Positions 21,871 through 32,500 of a stretch of 64,000 bases of DNA are shown one piece after another; position 1 is the stretch's first letter, and each line of letters opens with the position of its first letter. Source of the stretch: Plasmopara viticola (Eukaryota; Oomycota; Peronosporomycetes; Peronosporales; Peronosporaceae); assembly GCA_001695595.3 (NCBI GenBank), contig MBPM02000009.1, positions 1,581,786 to 1,645,785 of the forward strand, in the 5' to 3' direction. The notes under the pieces were generated by a model. It had not been told where the DNA came from and searched no databases. It saw only the letters and a list, made by a program, of their open reading frames with translations. The position numbers and the translations under genes are program-made.

Positions 21871-22422
21871 TTTTGTTCTCATCGGTCCCATGACGTCTGA
21901 GTGGACAAGTTGCAGCGGTTGCGCTGTCTTCTTTATCGACTCTCTGGAAGCGCTAGCCACAGTCATCTTGCCTTCCAGGCATCCACCACACAGTTTTTCG
22001 TATACGGCCGTCGTTACGTTTGGTAGCCCTTCGGTGGCCGTTTGCGTCTTCTCGTAGTTGTTGTAGCTAGTGTGGCCAATTCTTGCGTGCCACAGCTCCC
22101 ACTCGGCATTTTTGATGTCATGCGTCACTAACATCGCGCTCCCGTGCTCCATCGTCAGTGTGTACACGTTTCCATTGCGTTTGGCCGAGATCATAAGCCC
22201 ATCATTCCTGTAAATCCCACAGTAAGTCTCACCGAAGCGAACGTCATGCCCGTGTAAGACAATCTTAGCTATGAACAGCAGCCGTCTATCCAGCTTTGGG
22301 ATGTGGAGCACATCTCGCATGGTTACCAATGTTCCATTCCCACAGCGAAACCGGACACTTCTTTGGCCGATGGCATTCATGCCAGCACCATCCGCAACAC
22401 ATAATTGGATGGGATCTTTCAA
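21853..22422 (-). pseudogene. Copia GAG-pre-integrase and integrase start (copy A)
   Basis: 189-codon frame. It contains the zinc-binding HHCC region (WHARIGHTSYNNY and LCGGCLEGK) and the first integrase motif PLQLVHSDVMGPM with the first catalytic aspartate. It ends at a frameshift-generated stop after TTGMW, at the same place as in copy B. Confidence 0.85.
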
Positions 22423-22757
22423 ATCATTGTACTCACGGAAATCTTCTTTGAAGGTCTCATATGCGACGAAACTTCGCTATTCACGAACCATCCTACTCTT
22501 CCTCCCGTGTGTACCGCGAATGCCATCTCTTTTCCGTTGTCCTTATTACCTGAGGGACATTTAAACTGCTTGTGTCCCACTTTGTGACAGCGGTGGCATT
22601 TGTCATGGAATGGTTGCTTCTTATTTGCATTGTTCCCACTATTGCGCTGTTGGCGCGTGCCGCGTCCGCGACCATGAACACGACCGACTCGAAAAGCACC
22701 CTCAGCGACTTCTTGGTTTTGCTTTTCTCGGGTTCCTTCAGAAGCTTTCCTTGACAT
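22419..22757 (-). pseudogene. Copia zinc knuckle and protease start (copy A)
   Basis: 112-codon frame with a perfect CCHC knuckle CHRCHKVGHKQFKC. Downstream the protease active-site text reads WFVNSEVSSHM where a working copia protease has W.LDSGAS.HM; the catalytic Asp is Asn and the Gly is Glu. Copy B has the same two catalytic-site losses. Confidence 0.85.
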
Positions 22758-23268
22758 CCACCATCGTCAAAACAACAGAGCTCTCAATGATCGCCACCAA
22801 CATTTTATACAAAGCCGGCAAGCTACCAAGCAAAACATTTATTTGGTGAGCTATATCCATCACATCACCAACCGCCTCCATATTTAGTACAAGCTCGTCG
22901 AAACGGTCGAGGTGGCTAGCCATCCTGTTGCCCTCTTCCATACAAAACTCGTGCAGTCGCCGCGTAAGTGCGACTCGGCTCTGAATGTTGCGTTTATTGA
23001 AGTAGTCTCGCAGAGTATCCCAAACCTCTTTTCCAGTGCGTGCATGGCGAATCTTGAACTGGTGTTCGACCTCATTTCCTTGTGCAATGATGACTTTCAT
23101 GTCCTTGACTTTCCAATCGACCGTTGTCTCGTCCCTTGACTTCATTTTCAAAATATGATCCAAGAGACCCTTCCGCGCGAGTGTCATCTTCATATAAAAT
23201 TCCCGGTGGTAATAGCTGTCGCTTTCAAGCAGGTCGTCGGGTTTGTTCATCATTCTCTCCTTCTTCAC
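22738..23268 (-). pseudogene. Copia gag, UBN2-type domain (copy A)
   Basis: 176-codon frame with a typical copia Gag layout: KEVWDTLRDYFNKRN, then LTRRLHEF and a MASHLDRFDELVLNMEAVGD segment and the LLGSLPALYKMLV helix. It lacks the Gag N-terminus, and the frame ends at a stop shared with copy B. It overlaps the next frame (zinc knuckle) by about 20 bp, which marks a frameshift. Confidence 0.85.
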
Positions 23269-23297
23269 CCAGTCAGGTAAGGTTCGGGCTCATCATC

Positions 23298-23550
23298 TGT
23301 TAAGAAGTCGGTAAATTGTAGATCATATTAATCACACTGTTATCTTGCTTAGAACTATCGACCTTCTTATCCACTCGTTTATCTTGGTTTCCCATGCGGT
23401 GTTCATATCGTTCGAGAAGCTTCGCTTGTCTGTTCTAGAAGAATCATATTTCATCATACCTCATCAGATGTCCCGTCGCTTGATTGTCGTCAATCCGTCA
23501 TCGGTGACGACCACCAAGTGACGGACCAACGACAGTGCTCCTCCCAACAC
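23298..23550 (-). repeat. 5' LTR of copia copy A
   Basis: Minus-strand text starts TGTTGGGAGGAGCACTG and ends TTCTTAACA, giving the TG...CA ends of an LTR and about 253 bp. It closely matches the 5' LTR of copy B (24831-25082). Confidence 0.85.
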
Positions 23551-23635
23551 TCCCACTCAGTGTTGTCGCTCCCTCGGTTCGCTTGCTGTGATGCTCATGC
23601 TGGTACGGAGATATCGAATCGCTTGGTGCCAAGTA

Positions 23636-24744
23636 CCTTCTTGAGGATGTCAGAGAGTTGAACTTGCATTTCCTTGTAAGTCACCTTGATCCCACCTGAT
23701 GTGACCTTTTCTTTCGGAGAATGTGGTGGCGAATATCCACGTGTCTCGTGCGTGCGTGGCATCCATGGTTCAAGGCGAGTTCGATCGCTCCAACGTCGTC
23801 TTCATAGATGACAGTGGGGAAATTCTAAGCGTATCCAGGGTATGACATCATCACAAGTGCCCACAGCACTCCTTGAATGAATAAACTTTATGCCATATAC
23901 TCGGCTTCGGAATTACTCAACGCTACAGTATGCTGATACTTCGACATGAATACTACAGGTCCACCGTTGAGTATCAAAAGGACACCAGAAACCAAGCAAG
24001 CCCTATTTAAGTCAGTAAAATGAGCATTACACGAGTAGATCCAAGGCAATTTGCTCTGATGTATGTCGCAGCTCGGTTAAATTCCCCCTTCACTTTATTA
24101 AGTTTCTTCACGTCAGGCGAACTTAGCAGATCAGTCGGGCTGTCGTTGATGCTTTTGCTGAGCACAAGGATATCCGTCCGTCCGAATGGATCAATGTCTT
24201 TTCCACTTAAGCCCGACGACCGGGCTATTGATTTCAACAGGATATCGGCCAGTTCACACAGCGTACACTCAATGCTCAAGTCTCGCACAGTTCCACGTAC
24301 ATTTTATAGACCATTGATCCATCGTAGATTTGTTCCTCGCCAAACAAATCGCACCTTCTGGATCCTCTACCGGCACGTGAGTCTGTTCCATGTTCGGAGC
24401 GTCCATGCATTCTGGATACTTAAAAATTGCATCCTCTCCCGGTAGCTCCTTGCATTCGTGCGTCAGCACTTCGACGAGTGAAGTCTTCTCACCTATTTTC
24501 AGCTTGTTCACATTTTTGCAAGAACTCGAAAGCTACGCACCGTTCTACGCCTTTGCAAAAAGGAGATGTTGCTTGTCTGCATCAACATCGTTCAAGTCAT
24601 TCGGCTTCTACTCTTTTGTCACTTTCTTCAAGTGGCCCACCATTTTGTTCTCATCATTGTCCGCAGAAATACAATTCCCGCCGCGCCAACGATTGCACAC
24701 AACAAAGTCACCGACGTGCCATCAGCGAGCCGAGTTACACTTCG
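23636..24744 (-). pseudogene. Spacer with relic 3' end(s) of further copia elements
   Basis: On the minus strand 24005-23560 decodes, with stops, as a copia RNase H: FMSKYQHTVALSNSEAEYMA, FPTVIYEDD, ARTRHVDIRHHILRKKVTSG and LSDILKKVLG. It runs straight into the LTR at 23550. Between 24270 and 24745 a second, more diverged coding-like stretch contains EDPEGAICLARNKS, similar to the RNase H motif ED..GAI.LA.N. It is followed near 24288 by CELADILLKSI. Thus remnants of at least one other copia lie between the inverted arms. Confidence 0.65.
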
Positions 24745-24830
24745 TGCTTGGCACCAAGCGATTCGATATCTCCGCACCGGCATGAGCATCAAAGCAAGCA
24801 AGTCGAGGGAACACCAACACTGAGTAGGAG

Positions 24831-25082
24831 TGTTGGGAGGAGCACTGTCGTTGGTCCGTCACTTGGTGGTCGTCACCGATGATGGGTTGACGACAATCAA
24901 GTGACGGGACATCTGATGAGATATGATGAAATATGATTCTTCTAGAACAGACAAGCGAAGCTTTTCAAACGATATGAACACCGCATGGGAGACCAAGATA
25001 AACGAGTGGATAAGAAGGTCGATAGTTCTAAGCAAGATAACAGTGTGATTAATATGATCTACAATTTACCGACTTCTTAACA
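24831..25082 (+). repeat. 5' LTR of copia copy B
   Basis: 252 bp, TGTTGGGAGG...CTTCTTAACA. Much closer to the copy A LTR than to its own 3' LTR. Confidence 0.88.
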
Positions 25083-25111
25083 GATGATGAGCCCGAACCT
25101 TACCTGACTGG

Positions 25112-25642
25112 GTGAAGAAGGAGAGAATGATGAACAAACCCGACGACCTGCTTGAAAGCGACAGCTATTACCACCGGGAATTTTATATGAAGATGACACT
25201 CGCGCGGAAGGGTCTCTTGGATCATATTTTGAAAATGAAGTCAAGGGACGAGACAACGGTCGATTGGAAGGTCAAGGATATGAAAGCCATCATTGCACAA
25301 GAAAATGAGGTCGAACACCAGTTCAAGATTCGCCATGCACGCACTGAAAAAGAGGTTTGGGATACTCTGCGAGACTACTTCAATAAACGCAACATTCAGA
25401 GCCGACTCGCACTTACGCGGCGACTTAACGAGTTTCGTATAGAAGAGGGCAACAGGATGGCTAGCCACCTCGACTGTTTCGACGAGCTTGTACTAAATAT
25501 GGAGGCGGTTGGTGATGTGATGGATATAGCTCACCAGATAAATGTTTTGCTTGGTAGCTTGCCGGCTTTGTATAAAATGTTGGTGGCGATCATTGAGAGC
25601 TCTGTTGTTTTGACGATGGTGGATGTCAAGGAAAGCTTCTGA
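25112..25642 (+). pseudogene. Copia gag, UBN2-type domain (copy B)
   Basis: 176-codon frame. It differs from copy A at seven residues scattered along the frame (for example LTRRLNEFRIEE versus LTRRLHEFCMEE) and ends at the same stop. The following frame overlaps it by 20 bp. Confidence 0.85.
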
Positions 25643-25961
25643 AGAAACCCGAGAAAAGCAAAACCAAGAAGTCGCTGAGGGTGCTTTTCGAGTCGGTCGT
25701 GTTCATGGTCGCGGACGCGGCACGCGCCAACAGCGCAATAGTGGGAACAATGCAAATAAGAAGCAACCATTCCATGACAAATGCCACCGCTGTCACAAAG
25801 TGGGACACAAGCAGTTTAAATGTCCCTCAGGTAATAAGGACAACGGAAAAGAGATGGCATTCGCGGTACACACGGGAGGAAGAGTAGGATGGTTCTTGAA
25901 TAGCGAAATTTCGTCGCATATGAGACCTTCAAAGAAGACCTCCGTGAGTACAATGATTTGA
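25623..25961 (+). pseudogene. Copia zinc knuckle and protease start (copy B)
   Basis: 112-codon frame with the CCHC knuckle CHRCHKVGHKQFKC. The protease active-site text reads WFLNSEISSHM, again with Asn for the catalytic Asp and Glu for Gly. Confidence 0.85.
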
Positions 25962-26527
25962 AAGATCCCATCCAATTATGTGTTGCGGATGGTGCTGGCA
26001 TGAATGCCATCGGCCAAAGAAGTGTCTGGTTTCGCTGTGGGAATGGAACAATGGTGACCATGCGAGATGTGCTCCATATCCCAAAGCTGGACAGACGGCT
26101 GCTGTTCATAGCTAAGATTGTCTTACACGGGCATGACGTTCGCTTCGGTGAGACTTACTGTGGGATTTACAGGAATGATGGGCTTATGATCTCGGCCAAA
26201 CGCAATGGAAACGTGTACACACTGACGATGGAGCACGAGAGCGCGATGTTAGTGACGCATGACATCAAAAATGCCGAGTGGGAGCTGTGGCACGCAAGAA
26301 TTGGCCACACAAGCTACAACAACTACGAGAAGACGCAAACGGCCACCGAAGGGCTACCAAACGTAACGACGGCCGTATACGAAAAACTGTGTGGTGGATG
26401 CCTGGAAGGCAATATGACTGTGGCTAGCGCTTCCAGAGAGTCGATAAAGAAGACAGCGCAGCCGCTGCAACTTGTCCACTCAGACGTCATGGGACCGATG
26501 AGAACAAAAACCACTGGTATGTGGTGA
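25958..26527 (+). pseudogene. Copia GAG-pre-integrase and integrase start (copy B)
   Basis: 189-codon frame with WHARIGHTSYNNY, LCGGCLEGN and PLQLVHSDVMGPM. It terminates at the same frameshift stop as copy A. Confidence 0.85.
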
Positions 26528-26840
26528 CCTTCGTGGACGATTATTCTGGACTTGTAGCTGTGTGTTTTATATAGGCGAAGAGTGAAGTACCATAAAAGTT
26601 TATTGAGTACAAAAATGAGATGGAGCAACAGTGCTGAAAGACGGTCAAACTCCTGCGTACCGACAACGGTGGAGAATACAAGAACAAGCGACTGACAGCG
26701 TTCTGTAAAAAGAATAAGAGTGTGCATCAGAAGACTGTGCCATACAGCCCGCAGCAAAATGGCATCGCGGAGCGCATGATTCGGACGATCGTGGCGTAAG
26801 CCAGAAGCATGATGCACTACAAATGTGTAGCTACGAAGCG
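26510..26840 (+). pseudogene. Copia integrase core remainder (copy B)
   Basis: The shifted frame gives YVVTFVDDYSGLVAVCF, LLRTDNGGEYKNKRLT and SPQQNGIAERMIRTIV, with internal stops matching copy A. Confidence 0.8.
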
Positions 26841-26934
26841 GTAGGCCGAAGCCGTGAACACGGCAGTGTACATAATCAATCGGAGCACAAACAGCAAATA
26901 CAAAACCATGACTCCGTTTGAGTTGTGCTTCTAA

Positions 26935-27225
26935 ATGAAACCACAGCTACAACATCTGCGCGTATCCTGGTCTTTAGGTTATGCACATATCGATGATTCC
27001 AAGCGCACGAACTTCGATGCAAAGAGCTATCGCTGCATGATGCTAGGATATGCATCCAACACGAAGGGGTACAAGGTACTTGATCTTGAGACGAACACTG
27101 TCAAAGTGAGTCGAACTGTCGTACTTGATGAACGAGAGGTAGGTGGCATATATGAAGACAACACAGACAGAGCAGTGGCGACAACATTGGTGATGAAGTC
27201 AAAGGACGATGACGTGGTGGACTGA
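26935..27225 (+). pseudogene. Copia integrase C-terminal fragment (copy B)
   Basis: 96-codon frame identical in translation to 21155-21445. In both copies a stop (CF, stop, MKPQLQ) separates it from the TPFEL motif just upstream. Confidence 0.8.
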
Positions 27226-27884
27226 GTATATAATGATCTACACGATGTCAATGATGATGTGGTGATGGAAGAAGAATCGGCCGACGACGATGTTGAGAAG
27301 AGCACACCGAATGATAGCCATGAAACAGCTGTCAGTGAATTACGTGGATACATAAATATCATGAATATTCCCCTACACCCGAAGAACCTGCAACAGATCC
27401 AACCAGGACCTCGCCATCGATAACTCTGCTATAACGACCAAGTCGACTCCAGCGCGATAATTTTCCGACCTCATGTCACACGTAGGAGCCGCCCTGAATT
27501 CCAACGACGTGTTCTTGTTGACGTGGTCACTGAAAGAAATGGATCTGTGCAACTATAGAAATTAAGAGATGCACCAAGGATTGTACAACCAAACCCAATC
27601 GTGATTGAAGGTGGCGTGGAGGACAATAACGGAAGTGTCATCGTTGTGTACGATGAGAACATCGACAAAAGTGGAAGTAAGGACAATGGAAGACCAACCA
27701 GACGTACACAATTGGATAGTGATACGGCATTGATGGCAGAGGTTGCCATGGCAGCACGAATCCTTCCATAATCGTACGAGTGGCAGTGAACGGGCAAGAG
27801 AGTCAACACTTGAGCAAAGCCCTTGAAAAAGAAAATGAGGTACACGAGCCCGTCAAGCGCCAACCATGAATGAAGACTGTTGGC

Positions 27885-28753
27885 TGCAAGTGGGTCTGGG
27901 CAAAAAAGATTGATGGACGATAAAAAGCGCGATTAGTGGTACTAGAGTTTCTACAGATATTCTGCGTAGACTTCGAGTCATATACAGCAGTAGCCAATAT
28001 AAGCTATATTAGGATACTATTATCAGTGTGTTGTGCGGCGGGATTTACCATAAACCAAGTCGATGTCGACGCTGCTTAACTCAACGCAGACCTTATCGAA
28101 GAGGTATAACTTGAGCCACCGACGGGCATGAACATCGATAGAGTATACGTTCTCAAGCTCAGCCGTGCACTGTACGGACTGAAGAAAGCTGCAAACACCT
28201 GGAACAAAACCATCCACAATTCATTGCTGGGAATGAACTTCGTCGCATGTGGTGGGCTATTGATGCATCTACAAGAAGAAAGATGGTGACAACTGGCGTA
28301 TGTGTGTCTATATGTCGATGATATGGTAGTGGCTGCGAAGTCACAAAGCATGTTCCAGGACATCAAGATCGCAGCGCTTTCAAATAAAGGATCTCGGTTC
28401 AGTCAAACGACTGCTCGGCATGGATAACAACTACAACCGTAAGAAGCGAGAAATGTATATCACAAAACAAAACTAAATCCATGAGACCGCCGAGATATTC
28501 CGCCAAGTACGCGCTCGCCCTACGATGAACCCATGTGACATTAGTACCAAATTGTCAGGCGATGACAGTCCAAACAAGTATGCAGAGAGAGAGAGAGGCC
28601 ATGAGTCATATCCCATACCGCCAACTATTTGGACGGCTGATGTTCGTTGTTACAACCACAAGACCTGACGCATCGTTTTCGTTGAGTCAATTGGGACGTT
28701 TTGCTGCCAACCCAGGTGAAAGACATACTGCGCTACCTCCTCACGACAAGTAA
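27885..28753 (+). pseudogene. Copia reverse transcriptase fragments (copy B)
   Basis: Blocks in order: VGCKWVWAKKIDG near 27885; VYVLKLSRALYGLKKAANTW near 28144; the catalytic YVDD motif at 28311-28322 within VCLYVDDMVVAAK; MSHIPYRQLFGRLMFVVTTT near 28602 and SLSQLGRFAANPG. The blocks lie in different frames with stops between them. The catalytic motif is intact, but no continuous protein exists. Confidence 0.85.
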
Positions 28754-28845
28754 CCTCGGGTTAGACTCCAGTTGTTTTTCCATTCAACAACAGCTTACTG
28801 CGTATAGTGACGCCGATTGGGGAAGTAATTTAGATAACCGGCGCT

Positions 28846-29246
28846 CGGTGTCTTTTTGATACTCAACGGTGGACCTGTAGTATTCGAGTCGAAGTATTAA
28901 CGTACTGTAGCGTTGAGTGCTTCCGAAGTCGAGTATATGGCATTAAGTTTATTCACTTAAGAAGTGCTTTGGGCACGTATGATGATGTCATACCCTGGAT
29001 ACGCCCAGAAATTCCCCACTGTCATCTATGAAGACGACGAAGGAACGATCGCACTCGCCACGATCCATAGATACCACGCACGCACGAAACACGTGGATAT
29101 TTGCCACCACATTCTCCGAGAGAAGGTCACATCAGGTGAGATCAAGGTGGCCTATAAGGGAACGCAGTGTTAACTGTCTGACATCCTCACGAAAATATCT
29201 GGCATCAAGCGATCCAAGTATCTTCGTACCGGCATGAGCATCGCAG
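28846..29246 (+). pseudogene. Copia RNase H (copy B), outside the inverted repeat
   Basis: Beyond the arm boundary the element continues: FPTVIYEDDEGTIALA, ARTKHVDICHHILREKVTSG and, after a TAA at 29171, LSDILTKISGIKRSKYLRTG. This is the standard copia C-terminus just before the polypurine tract. Copy A lacks this part. Confidence 0.85.
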
Positions 29247-29282
29247 CAAGCGAGCCGAGGGAGAAACAACACTGAGTGGGAG

Positions 29283-29534
29283 TGTTGGGAGGAGCACTGT
29301 CGTCGGGTCGTTACTTGGTGGTCGTCACCGATGATGCGTCGACGACAACCAAGTGAAGGGATATCTGATGAGACATGATGGAGTATGAATGTCTTAGAAT
29401 AGACAAGCGAAGCTTCTTGAACGTTATGAATACCGAATGGTAGACCAAGATAAACGAGTGGACAGGAAGGTCGATAGGTTGGAAGAGGATAACAGTGTGA
29501 TAAATATACTTTCCAATCTACCGTCTGTTTATCA
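29283..29534 (+). repeat. 3' LTR of copia copy B
   Basis: 252 bp, TGTTGGGAGG...CTGTTTATCA, preceded by a purine-rich GAGGGAGAA tract. Same length as the 5' LTR but with many substitutions. Confidence 0.88.
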
Positions 29535-29539
29535 ATAGG

Positions 29540-32500
29540 AACAAAGGTCATTGCAAAATAGCGACAGCTGCGAAGGCTTTGTTACAATAAGAGAAATTTG
29601 AGACCATGACAAGCCTCTTTTACATGGATTCTAACATTCAATTTGATCTGATTTATAGATCATGCGCTTAACGCCCTTGGGGCTTTACAGAATGGTCGTA
29701 GATTGTGGTCGTGTCAACAACAAGTCGGATGATTTGATCAGGTCCAACCATTTGATAATGGCAAGCCGATTCTTGGACTGGGACATAGGAAGAATGAAGA
29801 ATTGTGGGACTAATTATATATACCAGCATTTACTTGTTTAAGGGCCGGAAGTTGTCTTTTTCTGGCTCCGATTTGATAACGTCTTGACTCGAAAACGTCT
29901 CGAGTATACTCTCTTAATTGCATTAACAATACTTGCACAAGGTGTGTTACAAGCTTTTTTGTGAAGTTTACTGCTTTTATGCTGATAAAAAAGTATTTAT
30001 TCATTCTATGTAATACGTAATTAATATACCTCAATAACGCTATCGTTAGTTCTACGCATCTCGAAACATAGTGAGCGGCGAATGCAATGTGTTAATGTAT
30101 GCTGTAGCACTGATATGTAATTCCAAATTTGGTATTTGTTCAATCGCAGATTTTAACAAATTCTGCGATATCTGTTAATTTAATATATGTTGTATGCACT
30201 TTTATAGCGAATGTATGATTTAGATCCTAGTTAAGTAAGGAAGTCTAGCTCGGTTGGAATCAATTGCATCCGATAAGCTACGAGTAGAGATCGCTTCTGA
30301 AAGAGATTTAATTTCGCGATACGGAGTTTATCGTAAAATCTAATAGCTGATTGATGACAAAGAAATCTCTAAAACATTTTTTTAGAATTTTGGAATAACC
30401 CTATCTTATATATAAACTGCTAAGACCTGGGCCTAATGATCGTATCACTTCAATCCTGTAATGGAACAGGAAATTTCTCAAAAATAAATCGATTTATCAT
30501 CATTAGAGACCCCAAATTCTAAATCGTGGTACATACAACCCGTTCAGCAACTTGCAAGCATGTGTAATGTAAATAAGTCACGCTCGCAGAAGAGTTTAAT
30601 AGCGCTCATCAATTTGAGCTTCTGAACGTACTTAAGCTTCTCGAGAAGGACACCTTCACCCTTTTACCAAAAAAGAGAGCATTTGAACGTATATATGTAG
30701 CACAAATGGTCCCGCCACTAGCTTCTCCTTGCTCTAATCTCCAGCAGAAGAGAAGGTCATGCTTTACTTAGTTTAATACCGACTAAAATGGTCTACCACT
30801 TCCAAATACGCCGCTACTCTATACTCAAATCCATTGTTTGCTGGTCATAACAGTGGTGCGAAGGAATCACAAGGAAAATCTTGTGCGTAGCAAAATATTG
30901 ACAAACTGCCGGTAATGATATCACTGTTAAAGAGCCGATTTGAAAAAGAGGTTTAAATAGTACCACAAGATGCGCATATCGCAAACCTCCCGATGCCTGT
31001 AGTGATTCGCTGTAGGTGATTATCGTGCCCGGTCCTCAAGCTGCTCACAGCAAATTAAGCGGCACCTCTTAGTCTTAATACTACTTCCGTAAACTATGGG
31101 TAGAGTACAGCTTAAAAAGGTTTGAATTTTATGTCAAGTAAGCTGGCTGAAACATCATTCTTCTTGAGGATTAGTATAAAGTCGTAAAACTCTCTTTGTC
31201 GTAACACAAACTACACGGCTTTCGTCGTACCGTACGGTGTATGGTCTATACCGACCGGTCAATGTATGTTTGGACAGGAAGCGTAGGACGAAATTCACAG
31301 CTTTGCTTTCTACCACGTCAGCGGTTAATCATACAATCTTTTTGCACCATCCATCAGAGTGGATTGTGACTTAGCACTATCGACGTCGAACACACCACAC
31401 GTTCGACAAACGTGTGGCTAGGCTGCTACTCGATTAAAAGCAGATCTTGCGACTCCAACTTGACTATGATGAGCGACACATGCCATCCAGTATACAAATT
31501 TCGATATAAGCAATGAGTTATGGTAGCACAAGTCGTTGCGAGCATTACTTTGCGTAGTGACAGAATGACAAGCGCTAGCGTGATGATAAGTTGTACAGAC
31601 ATATAAGTTTTACGTATGGTGCAAGACTCGAACGACAAATGGTGCAAGTGTGTTATGCTTGGTCATTGAGTAGAGGCCTATCGAGAAACTTCGTTTTGTT
31701 GGAAGCTTTTCCACCTTAGCGAAAGTATGTTAAGTCCAGAAGAAAAAAGCAAGTCCTTGCTTAAAGGCTCGCTTCAAGACATTTTATTTAAATGACTGCG
31801 ATACTAAGCCGCAATGTTTATCAAGCTTTACTGGCATCAATGCTTATAAAAGAGCAGACATATTTAATCATTGACAGTGCTACAACGCACTATTCTGATG
31901 CCAAAATCTGAAGTTTTGTGAGAATCAACAAAAAAAAACGGTTTTGTTAATTCTCACAAAACTTCAGATTTTGGCAATGTCATAGCCATCAAAAGTACTC
32001 GCTCAGCTGCTCGAGAATGTTGTCGTGCTTGAACTTCACCGACAAAAAGAGCGACTGCTAGTTCGAAAAGAAGTAATTGTGCAGCAACGTTGAACCGAAA
32101 CTTGCTAAAAGAAACATATTTCACTAAGGTATTGCTCAAACGCAACTGCACTGATCTGGTGCAATCAGTGCATGAATGAATTCGCTCCCTTTTACTGAGT
32201 GGTGGATGTAGACGGGAGCAAGCTTGACCATCACACGCACGACGAGGTACCGGTCGACATGATAGATGTCTGATGAGAGACGAGTAGTACAGCTATGCGA
32301 ATATTCGCAGAAATAGGCTTTGCTTTCGCATAGGGATAAAAGCGAACGGAGATGCGTGTAATCACTTTACTTACCGTTTAAAAAAGGAAGAAGAATGTAT
32401 GGTCATCAAATGCGGTCTCTACTGCACGCATTTAACGGATGTGGATGATGCGTTGCTCTACACAAACCAAATGAATGAAGATGCAAGAGCAAGTGTTGCC

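Larger units (their letters stand above)
19539..23550 (-). mobile_element. Ty1/copia element, copy A, 3' truncated
   Basis: On the minus strand it has a 5' LTR (23298-23550) and then gag, zinc knuckle, protease remnant, integrase and reverse transcriptase. It stops inside RNase H at 19539, so there is no 3' LTR. The gene order with integrase before reverse transcriptase defines copia. Many stops and frameshifts are present, and the main ones are shared with copy B. Confidence 0.9.
19539..23635 (-). repeat. Left arm of 4.1-kb inverted repeat
   Basis: This segment is the reverse complement of 24745-28845 with only scattered substitutions and a few one-base indels over about 4.1 kb. Similarity stops abruptly at both ends: at 19539 next to GGCGCT and at about 23635 next to CTTGGCACC. 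The spacer between the arms is about 1.1 kb. Confidence 0.9.
24745..28845 (+). repeat. Right arm of 4.1-kb inverted repeat
   Basis: Reverse complement of 19539-23635. It begins about 85 bp before the 5' LTR of copia copy B, inside the 3' end of another copia, and ends within RNase H at GGCGCT, where copy A is truncated. Confidence 0.9.
24831..29534 (+). mobile_element. Ty1/copia element, copy B, both LTRs present
   Basis: 4.7-kb element with 252-bp LTRs at both ends and decayed gag, protease, integrase, reverse transcriptase and RNase H in copia order. The two LTRs differ at many sites (roughly 85% identical by eye), so insertion is old. The 5' LTR abuts the 3' end of another copia. The 3' LTR abuts repeat module A at its AACAAAGGTCATTGC site. 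No clean target-site duplication could be tested because the left flank is another element. Confidence 0.9.

Noticed and set aside
19539..24005. Circular permutation of copia copy A (RNase H end before LTR, truncation inside RNase H)
   Set aside because: The RNase H text at 23560-24005 continues further upstream than the truncation point and is more diverged than the arms, so it is better explained as a separate copia remnant.
26323..26817. 164-codon ORF antisense to copia integrase, present identically in both copia copies (also 21563-22057)
   Set aside because: Identity simply reflects the inverted repeat; it is antisense to clear integrase motifs on the coding strand.
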